From the NCBI GenBank assembly GCA_937941715.1, contig CALDGX010000226.1:1-20385 (forward strand): DNA of 20,385 bases, in the 5' to 3' direction. This document shows, in pieces, positions 5,191 to 13,819 of this stretch. The notes under the pieces were generated by a model. It was not told where the DNA came from. It did no database searches and worked only from the letters and a program-made list of their open reading frames with translations. This stretch comes from an uncultured Chloracidobacterium sp. Its GTDB lineage: Bacteria; Acidobacteriota; Blastocatellia; Pyrinomonadales; Pyrinomonadaceae. Each line of letters starts with the position of its first letter. Position 1 is the stretch's first letter. The translations under genes were made by a program, and so were the position numbers.

Positions 5191-8100
5191 TGGTCGGTCG
5201 AGACGAAGTTGATGTCCGGATTACTCTCGATAAAGTTTACCAACAGCTCGGTCGAGGCAAACGAGTATTTTTTGGACTGCAGACGTATCGTGTACGGCTT
5301 CCAGGTCTCGACATTGATAAATCGGTAGTAGCCGAAATTATTTGTCATCGCGTAGCGAACGTTGCCCAGGCCGTCGGTCAGGCTGACAAGCACGCGATCA
5401 GCCCCGAGATTCCGCGGGGTGCGGATCCTGCCCTTGAGGGTCTCGAAGGTCGCCGGGCCTTCGGCAAGGGTAAATGCCGCAAATGACGTGACGCCCGGTA
5501 CCGTCGTGCGGTTGGTCGCGATGACCGTCGACGAAGGCAGCAGCTGAGCATTGCCGCCCCCGATCAAGTAAGCGCGATAACGGCCTTCGATCCCGACGAC
5601 CTCAGTATCCTGATAATTAAATGTGAGATCGGCCTGTGTAATGCCGGTGCCGGTCGTGTTCCACCAACGCTGCATCCGATTTGCCGGTAATCCGGCCGCC
5701 GCACCCGCATATGCACCCGTTTTCGGCTCGACCATAAACGTACCGCTGCCGGCTGCGCCCGATAATTCGACGGGGACGTACAGCCCGTTCGAGCCCACCG
5801 GGAAACGATAAACGCCGGTGCGGTCGACGCACCTCCGCAAAGGTGAGTTGATGAAGGTGCTCGTGCCGCCGCCCGCGATCGTCGTCGTTCGGCAGTCGGT
5901 AACATCAACCAGGCCGACACCGCTGATGCCGGTCCCGCCGAGCACCAGACTGCCGTTGACGGTCAGGGCCGCGAGGCCGACGATATTGCCGCCCGTGAGG
6001 TTGACGCTGCCGTTGACGATGACAGAACCGGGGCCGGCGAGCGAACCGTTGGTCAGGTCGAGCCGCCCGTTCACGGTCAGTGTCCTGCCGGCGGCGATCG
6101 TTAGCGTCCGGCCGCCGGTCACCACCAGATCGGTGAGCGTCACATCGGCCGACGAGATCACCGCGTTGCCCGAAACGACGGTCACCGTGCCGTTGAACGG
6201 CGGTATCGTACCGTTTGCCCAATTGCCCGGCGTGTGCCAGTCAGAACTTGTAGATGCGGTCCATACCGTATTTCTATACCTGGCGAAATACGGCGACGCA
6301 TTGCAGCCCGCTGTAGTGAACGCACCGCCCACCAGGATGTCTCCGCCGGTAGATACGATCGACGAAGCATCGCCGTTCAATCCGGTGCCGAGAGGGGACC
6401 AGGCGGTGCCGTTCCACCTCGCGATGCGGTCGGCCGGGCCGCCGCCGGCGACGGTGAAATCGCCGATCGCTATCAATTCGTTTCCCGCGGCCGCAAGGCG
6501 CACGCCGCCAAGTTGGCCGGTCGGGCTCGGCAGTCCTCCGCCGAGAGCGGACCACGACGTGCCGTTCCATTTGGCGATCCGGTTGACGGTCGTGCCATTG
6601 ATCGACGTAAATCCTCCGGCGACATACACGTCCGAACCCAAAACGGCGACCGAACTTACTCCGCGATCACCGAGATCGGCTCCGAGCTGCGTCCACGAGG
6701 TCCCGTCATATTTGGAAAAATACGCCGGGTTGGCGATGGTCGTCGTCGGGACGCCGACATAGAGATCGTTGCCCATAAAGGACATACTGACGACCGTGTT
6801 TGGCAATATCGCCGAATCGAGTCCGGCCCAGGCGGTCCCGTTCCACTTTGCGACGCGGTTTGCCGCCGCGCCGCCGGCCGTTGTAAAACCGCCGCCGACA
6901 TAGACATCTTCGCCCCTGACGATTATCGCTGTCACCGACGAGTTGACGCCGGTTCCCAACGCAGACCAAGCGGTCCCGTTCCAGACGGCGATGTTATTTG
7001 CGTTTACGCCGCCTATGTTCGTGAAACTTCCGCCGGCATATACCTTGTCGCCCGCGACCGCGATCGCGTTGACAGACCCGTTCGCGGCGGTGACGCCGGT
7101 TCCGAGCGCCGACCATGAATTTGCGACACTGTTCCACTTAGCGATCTTATTAACGGTAAGGGTGCCGGCCGAGGTGAAGGACCCGCCGACGTAGATGTCA
7201 TTACCCGAAACGGCGATCGCACTTGCCGCACTGTCGATACCGGTTCCGGAGAATGCCGACCAGGTCCCGGCGGCATATCTCGAAATGTTTCGGGCACCCT
7301 GACCGCCGGCCGTGGTGAAATTACCACCGACATAGAGCGTGTTATCGATGGTCGCGAGAGCCATCACCGTTTCGCTGACGCTGGTGCCGCCGGAAACCCC
7401 GCTGCCGACGCCCGTCCACGTCGTACCGTTCCATTTAGCCAGATGATTGAAGGTATTTGGCGGATCGGGCAGATAACCGCCGGCATAGAGATCGCCATTG
7501 TAAACGGCGACCGCGTTAACGATACCGTTCGAGAAAAAGCCCAGCCTCGTCCACGTCGTGCCGTCAAACTTTGCAACGTGAGAATTTTGTTGTCCCGTGA
7601 GGATGATAGAACCGCCGACGTACATATCGCTCCCGGAAAACGTGATCGAGGTGACGTTCGTGTTTGCCGCGGTCCCGAGTTCGGTCCAGGACGAGCCGTC
7701 CCATTTAACGATGCCGACACTCGGCCCGGCCGTCACGGCGACAAAGCCGCCCGCGTAAAGCGCTCCGCCTGAAACGACCAGCGACCTGATCTCGCCCGCG
7801 GCGATCGGGAGAGCTGAATATGCTGAGCCGTCCCATTTGACTATGCCGGACGCAGGCGAGCCGTCCGCGGTGTTAAAACTTCCACCGATATAAACATTAC
7901 CGCCATAAACCGCAACTGAGCGAACGACGTGCGTTCCGCCGCCGAGGCCGTTGCCCATTCGCGTCCATGCGGTGCCGTCCCATTTGGCGACATTGCGGGC
8001 CATTCCGTCTGAAACGGCGACGTTAAAAGAGCCGCCGACGTAAACGTCATTACCGGAAACAGCGATCGCGTTAATCCGGCCATTGATACCTGAGCCGAGA

Positions 8101-8414
8101 GCTGACCACGCCGTGCCGTTCCATTTGGCGATGCCCTTTGCCGGAATGCCCTGTATCGATGAAAATTCACCGCCGATGTAGATGTTTCCCAGCCCGTCCG
8201 ACACAACCGCGTTGATCTGGTTATCGGCGCCGTTAGTGGTAAACGTCGTGTCCCAACCGTCGCTGCAGCCGGCCGGCAGAGCACCAGCCGCGATCAGCTT
8301 GTCGAGATCGGCTTCGCCCACTGTCCTGCCCGACTGCCCGGGCACGCTCGGCGCCGCGGCGATGAGTATCGACCAAAATATAACCAGCAAAACACGGTAC
8401 TTGAGCGGCTTCAT
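5187..8414 (-). CDS. Large secreted protein with 14 propeller-type repeats and CarboxypepD_reg-like C-terminus
   Basis: The product is 1075 residues from the ATG at 8414 (minus strand). That start has GGGAG 8 nt upstream and begins a signal peptide (MKPLKYRVLLVIFWSILIAA, cleavage near residue 26). An upstream in-frame ATG at 8510 would bury the signal peptide behind 32 residues and lies upstream of the predicted promoter. Residues about 43-719 hold 14 repeats of about 48 residues with the pattern 'V..IAV.G.DVYVGG.FT.AGG....IAKWNGT.W..LG.G'; 14 could make two seven-bladed propellers. Residues about 720-992 form a beta-rich region (W-x-x-x-G-N-W-A-N-G-T-I-P-P, then TLTVNG-type strands). The last 83 residues are a carboxypeptidase-regulatory-like beta-sandwich with N-N-F-G-Y-Y-R-F. 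It is likely extracellular or on the cell surface; the ligand is unknown. Its expression appears to be driven by its own promoter. Confidence 0.88.
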   Translation of the reverse strand: MKPLKYRVLLVIFWSILIAAAPSVPGQSGRTVGEADLDKLIAAGALPAGCSDGWDTTFTTNGADNQINAVVSDGLGNIYIGGEFSSIQGIPAKGIAKWNGTAWSALGSGINGRINAIAVSGNDVYVGGSFNVAVSDGMARNVAKWDGTAWTRMGNGLGGGTHVVRSVAVYGGNVYIGGSFNTADGSPASGIVKWDGSAYSALPIAAGEIRSLVVSGGALYAGGFVAVTAGPSVGIVKWDGSSWTELGTAANTNVTSITFSGSDMYVGGSIILTGQQNSHVAKFDGTTWTRLGFFSNGIVNAVAVYNGDLYAGGYLPDPPNTFNHLAKWNGTTWTGVGSGVSGGTSVSETVMALATIDNTLYVGGNFTTAGGQGARNISRYAAGTWSAFSGTGIDSAASAIAVSGNDIYVGGSFTSAGTLTVNKIAKWNSVANSWSALGTGVTAANGSVNAIAVAGDKVYAGGSFTNIGGVNANNIAVWNGTAWSALGTGVNSSVTAIIVRGEDVYVGGGFTTAGGAAANRVAKWNGTAWAGLDSAILPNTVVSMSFMGNDLYVGVPTTTIANPAYFSKYDGTSWTQLGADLGDRGVSSVAVLGSDVYVAGGFTSINGTTVNRIAKWNGTSWSALGGGLPSPTGQLGGVRLAAAGNELIAIGDFTVAGGGPADRIARWNGTAWSPLGTGLNGDASSIVSTGGDILVGGAFTTAGCNASPYFARYRNTVWTASTSSDWHTPGNWANGTIPPFNGTVTVVSGNAVISSADVTLTDLVVTGGRTLTIAAGRTLTVNGRLDLTNGSLAGPGSVIVNGSVNLTGGNIVGLAALTVNGSLVLGGTGISGVGLVDVTDCRTTTIAGGGTSTFINSPLRRCVDRTGVYRFPVGSNGLYVPVELSGAAGSGTFMVEPKTGAYAGAAAGLPANRMQRWWNTTGTGITQADLTFNYQDTEVVGIEGRYRAYLIGGGNAQLLPSSTVIATNRTTVPGVTSFAAFTLAEGPATFETLKGRIRTPRNLGADRVLVSLTDGLGNVRYAMTNNFGYYRFINVETWKPYTIRLQSKKYSFASTELLVNFIESNPDINFVSTDH

Positions 8415-8468
8415 TTCAATATCTCCCGGTCGGCGCGAACAGATGTTAAGGAAGGACGTTATGAGACC

Positions 8469-8498
8469 AATATATCGCTCGCGGCAGGCCTGAGTCAA
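8469..8498 (-). promoter_or_regulatory. Sigma-70-type promoter for the 14-repeat secreted protein
   Basis: On the minus strand TTGACT (8493-8498) and TATATT (8469-8474) are separated by 18 bp; each differs from consensus by one base. Transcription would start near 8462, leaving a leader of about 48 nt before the ATG at 8414. This supports that start over the upstream ATG. Confidence 0.6.
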
Positions 8499-8547
8499 TG
8501 AATCGGGCATATCAGGCGGTCCGATCCACCGCCGTAGGCAGCGGTTC

Positions 8548-8556
8548 TGTTACAAT
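8548..8556 (+). promoter_or_regulatory. Possible extended -10 promoter for the RNB gene
   Basis: TGTTACAAT at 8548-8556 fits an extended -10 element (TG-n-TACAAT). No recognisable -35 lies 17 bp upstream. The predicted leader to the ATG at 8613 is about 50 nt. Weak evidence from sequence alone. Confidence 0.35.
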
Positions 8557-8612
8557 TACCGTATTTTGCGGGTTAGTTGTCAGACCCTCAAAAGAGGGAG
8601 TTACATTAAAGG

Positions 8613-10079
8613 ATGAAAGACCAGAATTCGGGCAATTGGATGACTGAACGTGCTCACGCAGCCATGTTGGAGAACGGCTTCGAACCGGAGTTTTCGGCCG
8701 CGGTGATCGAACAGGTAAACGCCTTAGGCTCCGGCGGTCCGGCATTGCCGCAAACGTTGATCCGCGATATGCGGTCAACGCTCTGGTCGTCGATCGACAA
8801 TGCAAGGTCGCGCGACCTTGATCAGATAGAGTGGGCCGAAATGCTGCCGAATGGCGATATACGGGTGCTCGTCGGCATTGCTGATGTAGATGCCGCCGTT
8901 GGAAAGGGCTCGCCGATCGATCGTCACGCTGCCCAAAATACGGTGACCGTCTATACCGAGAGCAAGATATTTCCGATGCTGCCCGAGGAACTTTCGACCG
9001 ACCTCACATCACTTAACGAAGGGGTCGACCGCCTGGCGGTCGTAGCGGAAATGATCGTCAAGGACAATGGTGATGTGCCGCAGAGCACGTTCTTCCGTGC
9101 GCTTGTCCACAACTATGCCAAGCTGGCCTACGAGGACGTCGGCCCGTGGCTTGACGGCGTCGGCGAGGTGCCTGAAAAGGTCGTCCGGATCAACGGCCTG
9201 AGAGAACAGATCGAGGTGCAGCAGCAGGCGGCCGTCCGGCTGCAGAAATACCGGACGGCGAAGGGAGCTCTTGCGTTTGAATCGATCGAATCTGCGGCCG
9301 TGGTCGAGGACGGGCAGATCAAGGGGATCCGCTCGGTCGATCCGAATGCGGCGCGAAAGCTGATCGAAAATTTTATGGTCGCGGCGAATGTTGAAATGGC
9401 CGAATTCCTGGAAAACAGCAGGGAGCTGTCGCTGCGGCGTGTCGTTAAGACGCCTGAGCGTTGGGACGGCATCAGGCGTATCGCGGCGGAGTACGGCGAG
9501 AGCCTGCCGGAGCAGCCAGATCAACCGTCACTCGCGGCATTTCTGGAAAAACGCCGCAATGCTGATCCCGAACATTTCCCGGACCTCTCACTGTCGGTCA
9601 TCAAGCTGATAGGCAGCGGTGAGTATGTCGTCCAACGTGTCGGCGAGGACGCCGGCGGGCATTTTGGACTCGCGGTCAATGATTACGCTCATTCGACCGC
9701 ACCCAATCGGCGTTTTACCGATATCGTCGTCCAACGGCTGGTCAAGGCCGTCATTGAAAATGGGCCGTCGCCGTACACGGCTGAGGAACTTGACGCGATC
9801 GCTGAGCACGCCAATCTGCAGGAGCGGGCCGCTCGCAAGGTCGAACGCAAGATGCGTAAGATCGTCGCCGCAACGGTGATGCAAAGACATATCGGCGAGA
9901 CGTTTCAGGCGATCGTCACCGGCGATACATCGGCCGGCGTTTTTGCCAGGATACTGAGGCCGCCGGTCGACGGCCGTATCGTAAGGGGCGAGCAGCGGCT
10001 GGATGTCGGCGATAAGGTCACGGTACGGCTGCTGTCGGCGAACCCGCATAACGGTTTTATCGACTTTGCGGCGATCTAA
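8613..10079 (+). CDS. RNB-domain ribonuclease (RNase II/R family, short form)
   Basis: RNB enzymes degrade RNA processively from the 3' end. The 488-residue product contains the RNB domain from about residue 48. The metal-site region is I-D62-N-A-R-S-R-D68-L-D70-Q71, followed by V-L-V-G-I-A-D-V and later APNRRFTDIVVQR. A C-terminal S1-like segment (about 430-488, ETFQAIVT...GDKVTVRL) follows. The N-terminal cold-shock domains of E. coli RNase II/R are absent, replaced by a short helical leader. Gln71 stands where E. coli RNase II has the fourth Asp of its metal cluster (D-x5-D-x-D-D); related short RNB proteins appear to share the S-R-D-L-D-Q form. AGAGGGAG lies about 12 nt before the ATG and AAAGG directly abuts it. 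The gene heads the run to the AI-2E permease. Confidence 0.9.
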   Translation: MKDQNSGNWMTERAHAAMLENGFEPEFSAAVIEQVNALGSGGPALPQTLIRDMRSTLWSSIDNARSRDLDQIEWAEMLPNGDIRVLVGIADVDAAVGKGSPIDRHAAQNTVTVYTESKIFPMLPEELSTDLTSLNEGVDRLAVVAEMIVKDNGDVPQSTFFRALVHNYAKLAYEDVGPWLDGVGEVPEKVVRINGLREQIEVQQQAAVRLQKYRTAKGALAFESIESAAVVEDGQIKGIRSVDPNAARKLIENFMVAANVEMAEFLENSRELSLRRVVKTPERWDGIRRIAAEYGESLPEQPDQPSLAAFLEKRRNADPEHFPDLSLSVIKLIGSGEYVVQRVGEDAGGHFGLAVNDYAHSTAPNRRFTDIVVQRLVKAVIENGPSPYTAEELDAIAEHANLQERAARKVERKMRKIVAATVMQRHIGETFQAIVTGDTSAGVFARILRPPVDGRIVRGEQRLDVGDKVTVRLLSANPHNGFIDFAAI

Positions 10080-10142
10080 CGGAAATTGCCGAGGGTTTCA
10101 ACTCGCGTTCAAATTGGCTAAGATGAATGTAGAGGTAAATAT

Positions 10143-10343
10143 ATGTCCACCGAGAAAGAACACAGGCCCGGTTTGAAAGACAGCATCACCGGCCTCGGAC
10201 AGAAGATAATTGGCGAGATCGAAACGATCGGCGGCGTGCTGACGGGCGACCCGAACACCCAGGCCGAGGGCGAGTTTAACGTCGAGGTCGGCGATATTCG
10301 CGAGGATCTGGAAGAAACTGGTGTCGAAGCCGACGAAGAATGA
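10143..10343 (+). CDS. CsbD-like small protein
   Basis: This 66-residue hydrophilic, acidic product contains K-I-I-G-E-I-E-T-I-G-G-V-L-T-G-D-P-N-T-Q-A-E-G-E-F, separated here by residue. It resembles the CsbD family pattern (K.KE..G.l.gd...qaeG). CsbD proteins are small stress-associated proteins of unknown biochemical role. AGAGG at 10131-10135 lies 7 nt before the ATG, a good ribosome site. The stop overlaps the next gene's ATG by four bases (ATGA, 10340-10343), so the aminotransferase is probably translationally coupled to it. Confidence 0.75.
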   Translation: MSTEKEHRPGLKDSITGLGQKIIGEIETIGGVLTGDPNTQAEGEFNVEVGDIREDLEETGVEADEE

Positions 10344-11491
10344 AACCCGCAACAGAAATGAAAAAATTTGTGCTTCCCCGGAGAATGCAGGGGCTGCAGC
10401 CGACGCTAATTCGTCAATTTTTCGAGCGCGCGCTGCCCGGATCGATCAATTTCGGACTTGGCGAGCCTGATCTGCCGACGCCGCAGTTTCTCCGCGACGA
10501 GGCGGCCCGTATTTCTGCCGATGAGCAGAACGGCTATACGTCGCACCCGGGCCTGCCGGCTCTTCGCGACAAGATCGCCGAACAGTATCCGCACCTCGAA
10601 CTGCCGCGGACGGGTGTCGTTGTGACCTGCGGCTCGCAGGAGGCGATGACCGACGCGTTTATGTGTGTGATCGACGAGGGCGACGAAGTGCTGCTGCCCG
10701 ACCCGAGCTTTCCGGCGTACGACGCCTGTACGCGCATCGCCCAGGGTGTTCCGGTGTATTACAAGATGCCGGCGGAGGGTGATTTCGCGTTTGATATTGA
10801 AAATTTCAAAGCTCAGATCACCGATCGGACCAAAGCGGCGGTCGTCATTTCACCGTCAAATCCGACGGGCAAGATAATGACCGAACAGAACCTTCGCGAT
10901 ATTGCCGCGGCACTCGAAGGCACGGGCATCTGGTTGATCTCGGACGAGATCTACAGCGATCTGTATTTCGGCGAACGGCCGCACTCGGCGAGCGAGTTTT
11001 ACGACAAGACGATCATCGTCAGCGGGCTTTCCAAGTCGTTGTCGATGACCGGTTGGCGGCTCGGTTGGGCGGCCTGTAAGGACGCCGAGGTCATCAACGC
11101 CATCCAGGTGCTGCACGGCTTTAACACGGTCTGTACATCGACCATCACGCAAAAAGCGTCTCTCATAGCCTGGAGCGATGAGGCCGAGGCGGCGAAGCAG
11201 TACGCCCGCGAGGTCTATAAGGCCCGCGGCGAATTTCTCGTCAATTTGTTTGAGACGGAACTCGGTCTGCACGCGACGTCGCCCGAAGGTGCGTTTTATA
11301 CGATGCTGGACGTGCGTAGCTTAGGTGACGACATCGAGGTCGCCGAAAAATGTCTGCAAAACCGCGTCGTGACCGTCCCGGGCGTTGCATTCGGTCCGGA
11401 AGCGAAAGGATTTCTGCGGATCTCATTCTGCAACACCGAGGAAAAGATGGCCGAGGGCGTGAGGCGGATGAAAGAGGCCCTGATCGCGTAA
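10340..11491 (+). CDS. PLP-dependent class I/II aminotransferase (candidate succinyl-DAP aminotransferase)
   Basis: The 383-residue product has the fold-type I aminotransferase set. These are a substrate-loop N-F-G-L-G-E-P-D (37-44), S-P-S-N-P-T-G (Asn174), S-D-E-I-Y (Asp202, Tyr205), the Schiff-base lysine in S-G-L-S-K-S-L (Lys232), Arg240 in G-W-R-L-G-W, and a C-terminal F-L-R-I-S-F carboxylate-binding arginine. Substrate cannot be read from these motifs. It lies directly before asd, and the window holds dapA, dapB and dapD. So N-succinyl-diaminopimelate aminotransferase (DapC) is a sensible hypothesis; a general aspartate or aromatic aminotransferase remains possible. The ATG overlaps the CsbD-like stop. 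An internal ATG six codons later (10358) is an alternative start. Confidence 0.92.
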   Translation: MKPATEMKKFVLPRRMQGLQPTLIRQFFERALPGSINFGLGEPDLPTPQFLRDEAARISADEQNGYTSHPGLPALRDKIAEQYPHLELPRTGVVVTCGSQEAMTDAFMCVIDEGDEVLLPDPSFPAYDACTRIAQGVPVYYKMPAEGDFAFDIENFKAQITDRTKAAVVISPSNPTGKIMTEQNLRDIAAALEGTGIWLISDEIYSDLYFGERPHSASEFYDKTIIVSGLSKSLSMTGWRLGWAACKDAEVINAIQVLHGFNTVCTSTITQKASLIAWSDEAEAAKQYAREVYKARGEFLVNLFETELGLHATSPEGAFYTMLDVRSLGDDIEVAEKCLQNRVVTVPGVAFGPEAKGFLRISFCNTEEKMAEGVRRMKEALIA

Positions 11492-11508
11492 AAGGGAATA
11501 ATTCAAAA

Positions 11509-12546
11509 GTGAAAAGATACAGAGTAGGAATTTTGGGTGCGACCGGCACTGTCGGGCAGCGATTTGCACAGCTTTTGGAGCATCATCCGCAGTTTGAGAT
11601 AACTGCGATGGCGGCGTCCGATCGTTCGGTCGGGAAGCCGTATTCTGAGGCCTGTGCGTGGAAATTGCCGGGCAACATTCCCGCAAATGTCCGCGACATC
11701 GTCGTCCAGCCGATCGAGCCTCCGCTTGATTGCGATATTGTATTCTCGAGTCTGCCGGGCAGTATCGCCCGCGAGACCGAACTGGCATTCGCCAGGGCCG
11801 GTTATCCCGTCATCTCTAATTCGTCGGTCTATCGTATGGACGAAGATGTGCCGCTGCTGATCGCCGAGGTCAACCACGATCACGTCGGGCTGATCGAAAA
11901 GCAACGTGAACGACGCGGTTTCGGCACGGGCTTTATCGTCACCAATCCGAACTGTGCGGTCGTCTCTTTCGCTCCGCCGCTCGCCGCTTTGCACCGCAAA
12001 TTCGGCATCGAATCGTGCGTGGTAACGACGCTGCAGGCGATCTCAGGTGCAGGTTATCCGGGCGTTGCGTCGATGGATATCACCGACAACGTGTTTCCGT
12101 ACATCGCCGGCGAAGAGCCAAAGGTCGAGATCGAAGCGCAAAAGATATTAGGCGTGATGACGGCGAACGGCATCGAAAAGGCTGATTTTGCGGTCTCGGC
12201 ACAGTGTTTCCGCGTCAACGTTGTCGATGGCCACATGGTCTCGGTCCGCGTCGACCTGAAAGAAACCGCTACGCTCGAAGAGGTCGTCGCCGCGATGCGC
12301 GAGTTTCCTTCGCTCGATCTTTATTCGTCGCCGTCGCAGTTTATCGAAGTCACCGACGAGCCTTCGCGACCACAAACACGCCTCGACCGCGACGCGGGGC
12401 AAGGCATGACCATCACCGTCGGCCGCGTCTTTCCCGATACAGTTTTCGACTACAAATTCGTCAGCCTCAGTCACAACACGGTTCGTGGTGCTGCAGGTTC
12501 GGCGGTGCTGAATGCAGAGCTACTGATACAGAAAGGAATCATCTAA
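11509..12546 (+). CDS. asd: Aspartate-semialdehyde dehydrogenase
   Basis: Asd reduces aspartyl-phosphate to aspartate semialdehyde, the branch metabolite for lysine/diaminopimelate, threonine and methionine, and the DapA substrate. The 345-residue product starts at GTG 11509, which puts the Rossmann motif GILGATGTVGQ at residues 7-17. The open frame extends upstream inside the aminotransferase gene but has no family similarity there. Catalytic Cys149 lies in T-N-P-N-C-A, S-G-A-G-Y-P-G follows at 179-185, and the substrate residues are Arg235 and His242 (C-F-R-V...D-G-H). The sequence A-S-M-D-I-T-D-N-V-x-P-Y-I-x-G-E-E-x-K belongs to the archaeal/yeast-like Asd subgroup, not the E. coli type. 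It lies 17 bp after the aminotransferase. Confidence 0.96.
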   Translation: MKRYRVGILGATGTVGQRFAQLLEHHPQFEITAMAASDRSVGKPYSEACAWKLPGNIPANVRDIVVQPIEPPLDCDIVFSSLPGSIARETELAFARAGYPVISNSSVYRMDEDVPLLIAEVNHDHVGLIEKQRERRGFGTGFIVTNPNCAVVSFAPPLAALHRKFGIESCVVTTLQAISGAGYPGVASMDITDNVFPYIAGEEPKVEIEAQKILGVMTANGIEKADFAVSAQCFRVNVVDGHMVSVRVDLKETATLEEVVAAMREFPSLDLYSSPSQFIEVTDEPSRPQTRLDRDAGQGMTITVGRVFPDTVFDYKFVSLSHNTVRGAAGSAVLNAELLIQKGII

Positions 12547-13629
12547 TTGAACGAAAGCCCGTCAAGTAAGAGCTTTGTCAGCCGCGTTTTGATCGCGGTG
12601 GCGGTAGTGTGTCTTGTGTTGTTGGGGCTGTCGCTGGTTTATTTTACTTTTGACATCATATTGCTGATATTCGCGGCGGCGTTGCTGGCGATATTTTTGC
12701 ATGGGCTGGCCGATATTCTTCGGCGTTGGGTGCCGCTGGGCGAAGGTTGGCTGGTGTTGATCGTGGCGGTTTTGCTGCTGTTGATCGTTGCCGGTGCGGT
12801 CGCTTTGCTGGCACCGAGCGTGGCTGAGCAGGTTCGGCTTTTGCGGGTTGAGATACCAAAATCGGCTCAGGGCGTGGGGCAGTATTTGTCGCAATTCGGT
12901 TGGGGACGCACCTTGATCGAACAGATGCCGGGCATAGACTATGTAATGACTAAGCTCGATGCGGCGAGTGTCGCTTCGCAGGTTGGCGGCATCTTTTCGA
13001 CGACGCTTGGGGCGTTGGGCAATATCGCCGTGACGATATTGCTCGCGATCTATCTCGCCAGCGAGCCGCGGTTTTACGTTCAAGGCTTTATTCGATTCTT
13101 TCCGATACCTAAACGAGAACGCGTACGCGAGGTGCTCGATGCGATATATGAAACACTGCGTTGGTGGCTGATCGGCAAGGCGGCGTCGATGCTGTTTATC
13201 GGTGTGCTGACGTGGATCGGGCTGTCGATATTGGGCGTGCCGCTGGCGTTGACGCTTGGGCTGATCGCGGGTCTGCTGTCGTTCATTCCAAATTTCGGAC
13301 CTATACTGTCGGCGATACCGGCGATACTGCTGGCGTTCATCGATAGTCCGATCAGTGCGGTTTACGTGCTCGGCCTCTACGGCGGCGTGCAGGTCATCGA
13401 ATCAAACGTCGTCACGCCCATTATCGAACGCGAAACCGTCGAGCTCGCACCAGCCCTAACTATCATCTTCCAACTCGCCCTCGGAGCCATGATCGGCGGC
13501 CTCGGCCTAGTCCTAGCCACACCACTCCTTGCCATGATCGTCGTCATAGTAAAAATGGTCTATTTCGAAGACGTCCTAGGCGACAAAGAACCCCCGATCG
13601 AAGCCGCGACGGGAGAAGTTCCTGCTTAA
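12547..13629 (+). CDS. AI-2E family transporter (PerM/TqsA-like permease)
   Basis: This 360-residue membrane protein begins at TTG directly after the asd stop, with AGAAAGGA inside the asd 3' end as ribosome site. An N-terminal hydrophobic block (about 14-90, three helices) is followed by a polar segment (about 95-150). Further helices run to about residue 340. The family motif is visible as L-L-S-F-I-P-N-F-G-P-I-L-S-A-I-P-A. Members include the AI-2 exporter TqsA and sodium/proton antiporter-like PerM proteins, so the name does not fix the substrate. It closes the operon. The only terminator seen downstream is at 13820-13860. Confidence 0.92.
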   Translation: MNESPSSKSFVSRVLIAVAVVCLVLLGLSLVYFTFDIILLIFAAALLAIFLHGLADILRRWVPLGEGWLVLIVAVLLLLIVAGAVALLAPSVAEQVRLLRVEIPKSAQGVGQYLSQFGWGRTLIEQMPGIDYVMTKLDAASVASQVGGIFSTTLGALGNIAVTILLAIYLASEPRFYVQGFIRFFPIPKRERVREVLDAIYETLRWWLIGKAASMLFIGVLTWIGLSILGVPLALTLGLIAGLLSFIPNFGPILSAIPAILLAFIDSPISAVYVLGLYGGVQVIESNVVTPIIERETVELAPALTIIFQLALGAMIGGLGLVLATPLLAMIVVIVKMVYFEDVLGDKEPPIEAATGEVPA

Positions 13630-13659
13630 ACATTAAATTTAGGGCTCGTGTCCTGAGAC

Positions 13660-13764
13660 GTCATGTTGGTGAACGTAAATGTCACGCCGTTGCGCTCGCA
13701 CGTCATACTAGTGCGCAGGAATGTCACGGCTGTGCGCATGTTTGTCATGCTAGAGCGCGTCGGC
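13660..13764. repeat. Second, diverged 21-bp tandem array, 5 units
   Basis: Units begin with GTCA at 13660, 13681, 13702, 13723 and 13744, exactly 21 bp apart. Four of the five carry a GCGC core about 11 bp in. A common form is GTCAYGSTRGTGCGC plus six less conserved bases. Units are much more diverged than in the array at 2155-2484 and the sequence is unrelated, but the period is the same. Weak further units may flank it. No convincing gene covers it; 13630-13877 is otherwise non-coding and ends in a terminator. Confidence 0.75.
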
Positions 13765-13819
13765 GTTTTGGTGTTGTGAATGTGTGACTTACGAGTGCGG
13801 ACGGAATGCTTGCCAATGA

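Noticed and set aside
6234..7118. Plus-strand open frames opposite the secreted propeller gene
   Set aside because: They arise from the GC-rich repeated codons of the real minus-strand gene and are Arg/Asp-rich without domains.
8415..8510. Upstream ATG (8510) as start of the 14-repeat secreted protein
   Set aside because: It would place 32 residues before a clear signal peptide and start upstream of the predicted promoter; ATG 8414 has a good GGGAG site.
10096..10124. Promoter before the CsbD-like gene (TTTCAA, 17 bp, TAAGAT)
   Set aside because: Only three of six and four of six consensus matches; the 63-bp gap is equally consistent with operon read-through.
11350..11508. Upstream start for asd inside the aminotransferase gene
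   Set aside because: The added residues are Arg/Gly-rich, overlap a conserved gene and precede the Rossmann motif that normally begins within the first ten residues.
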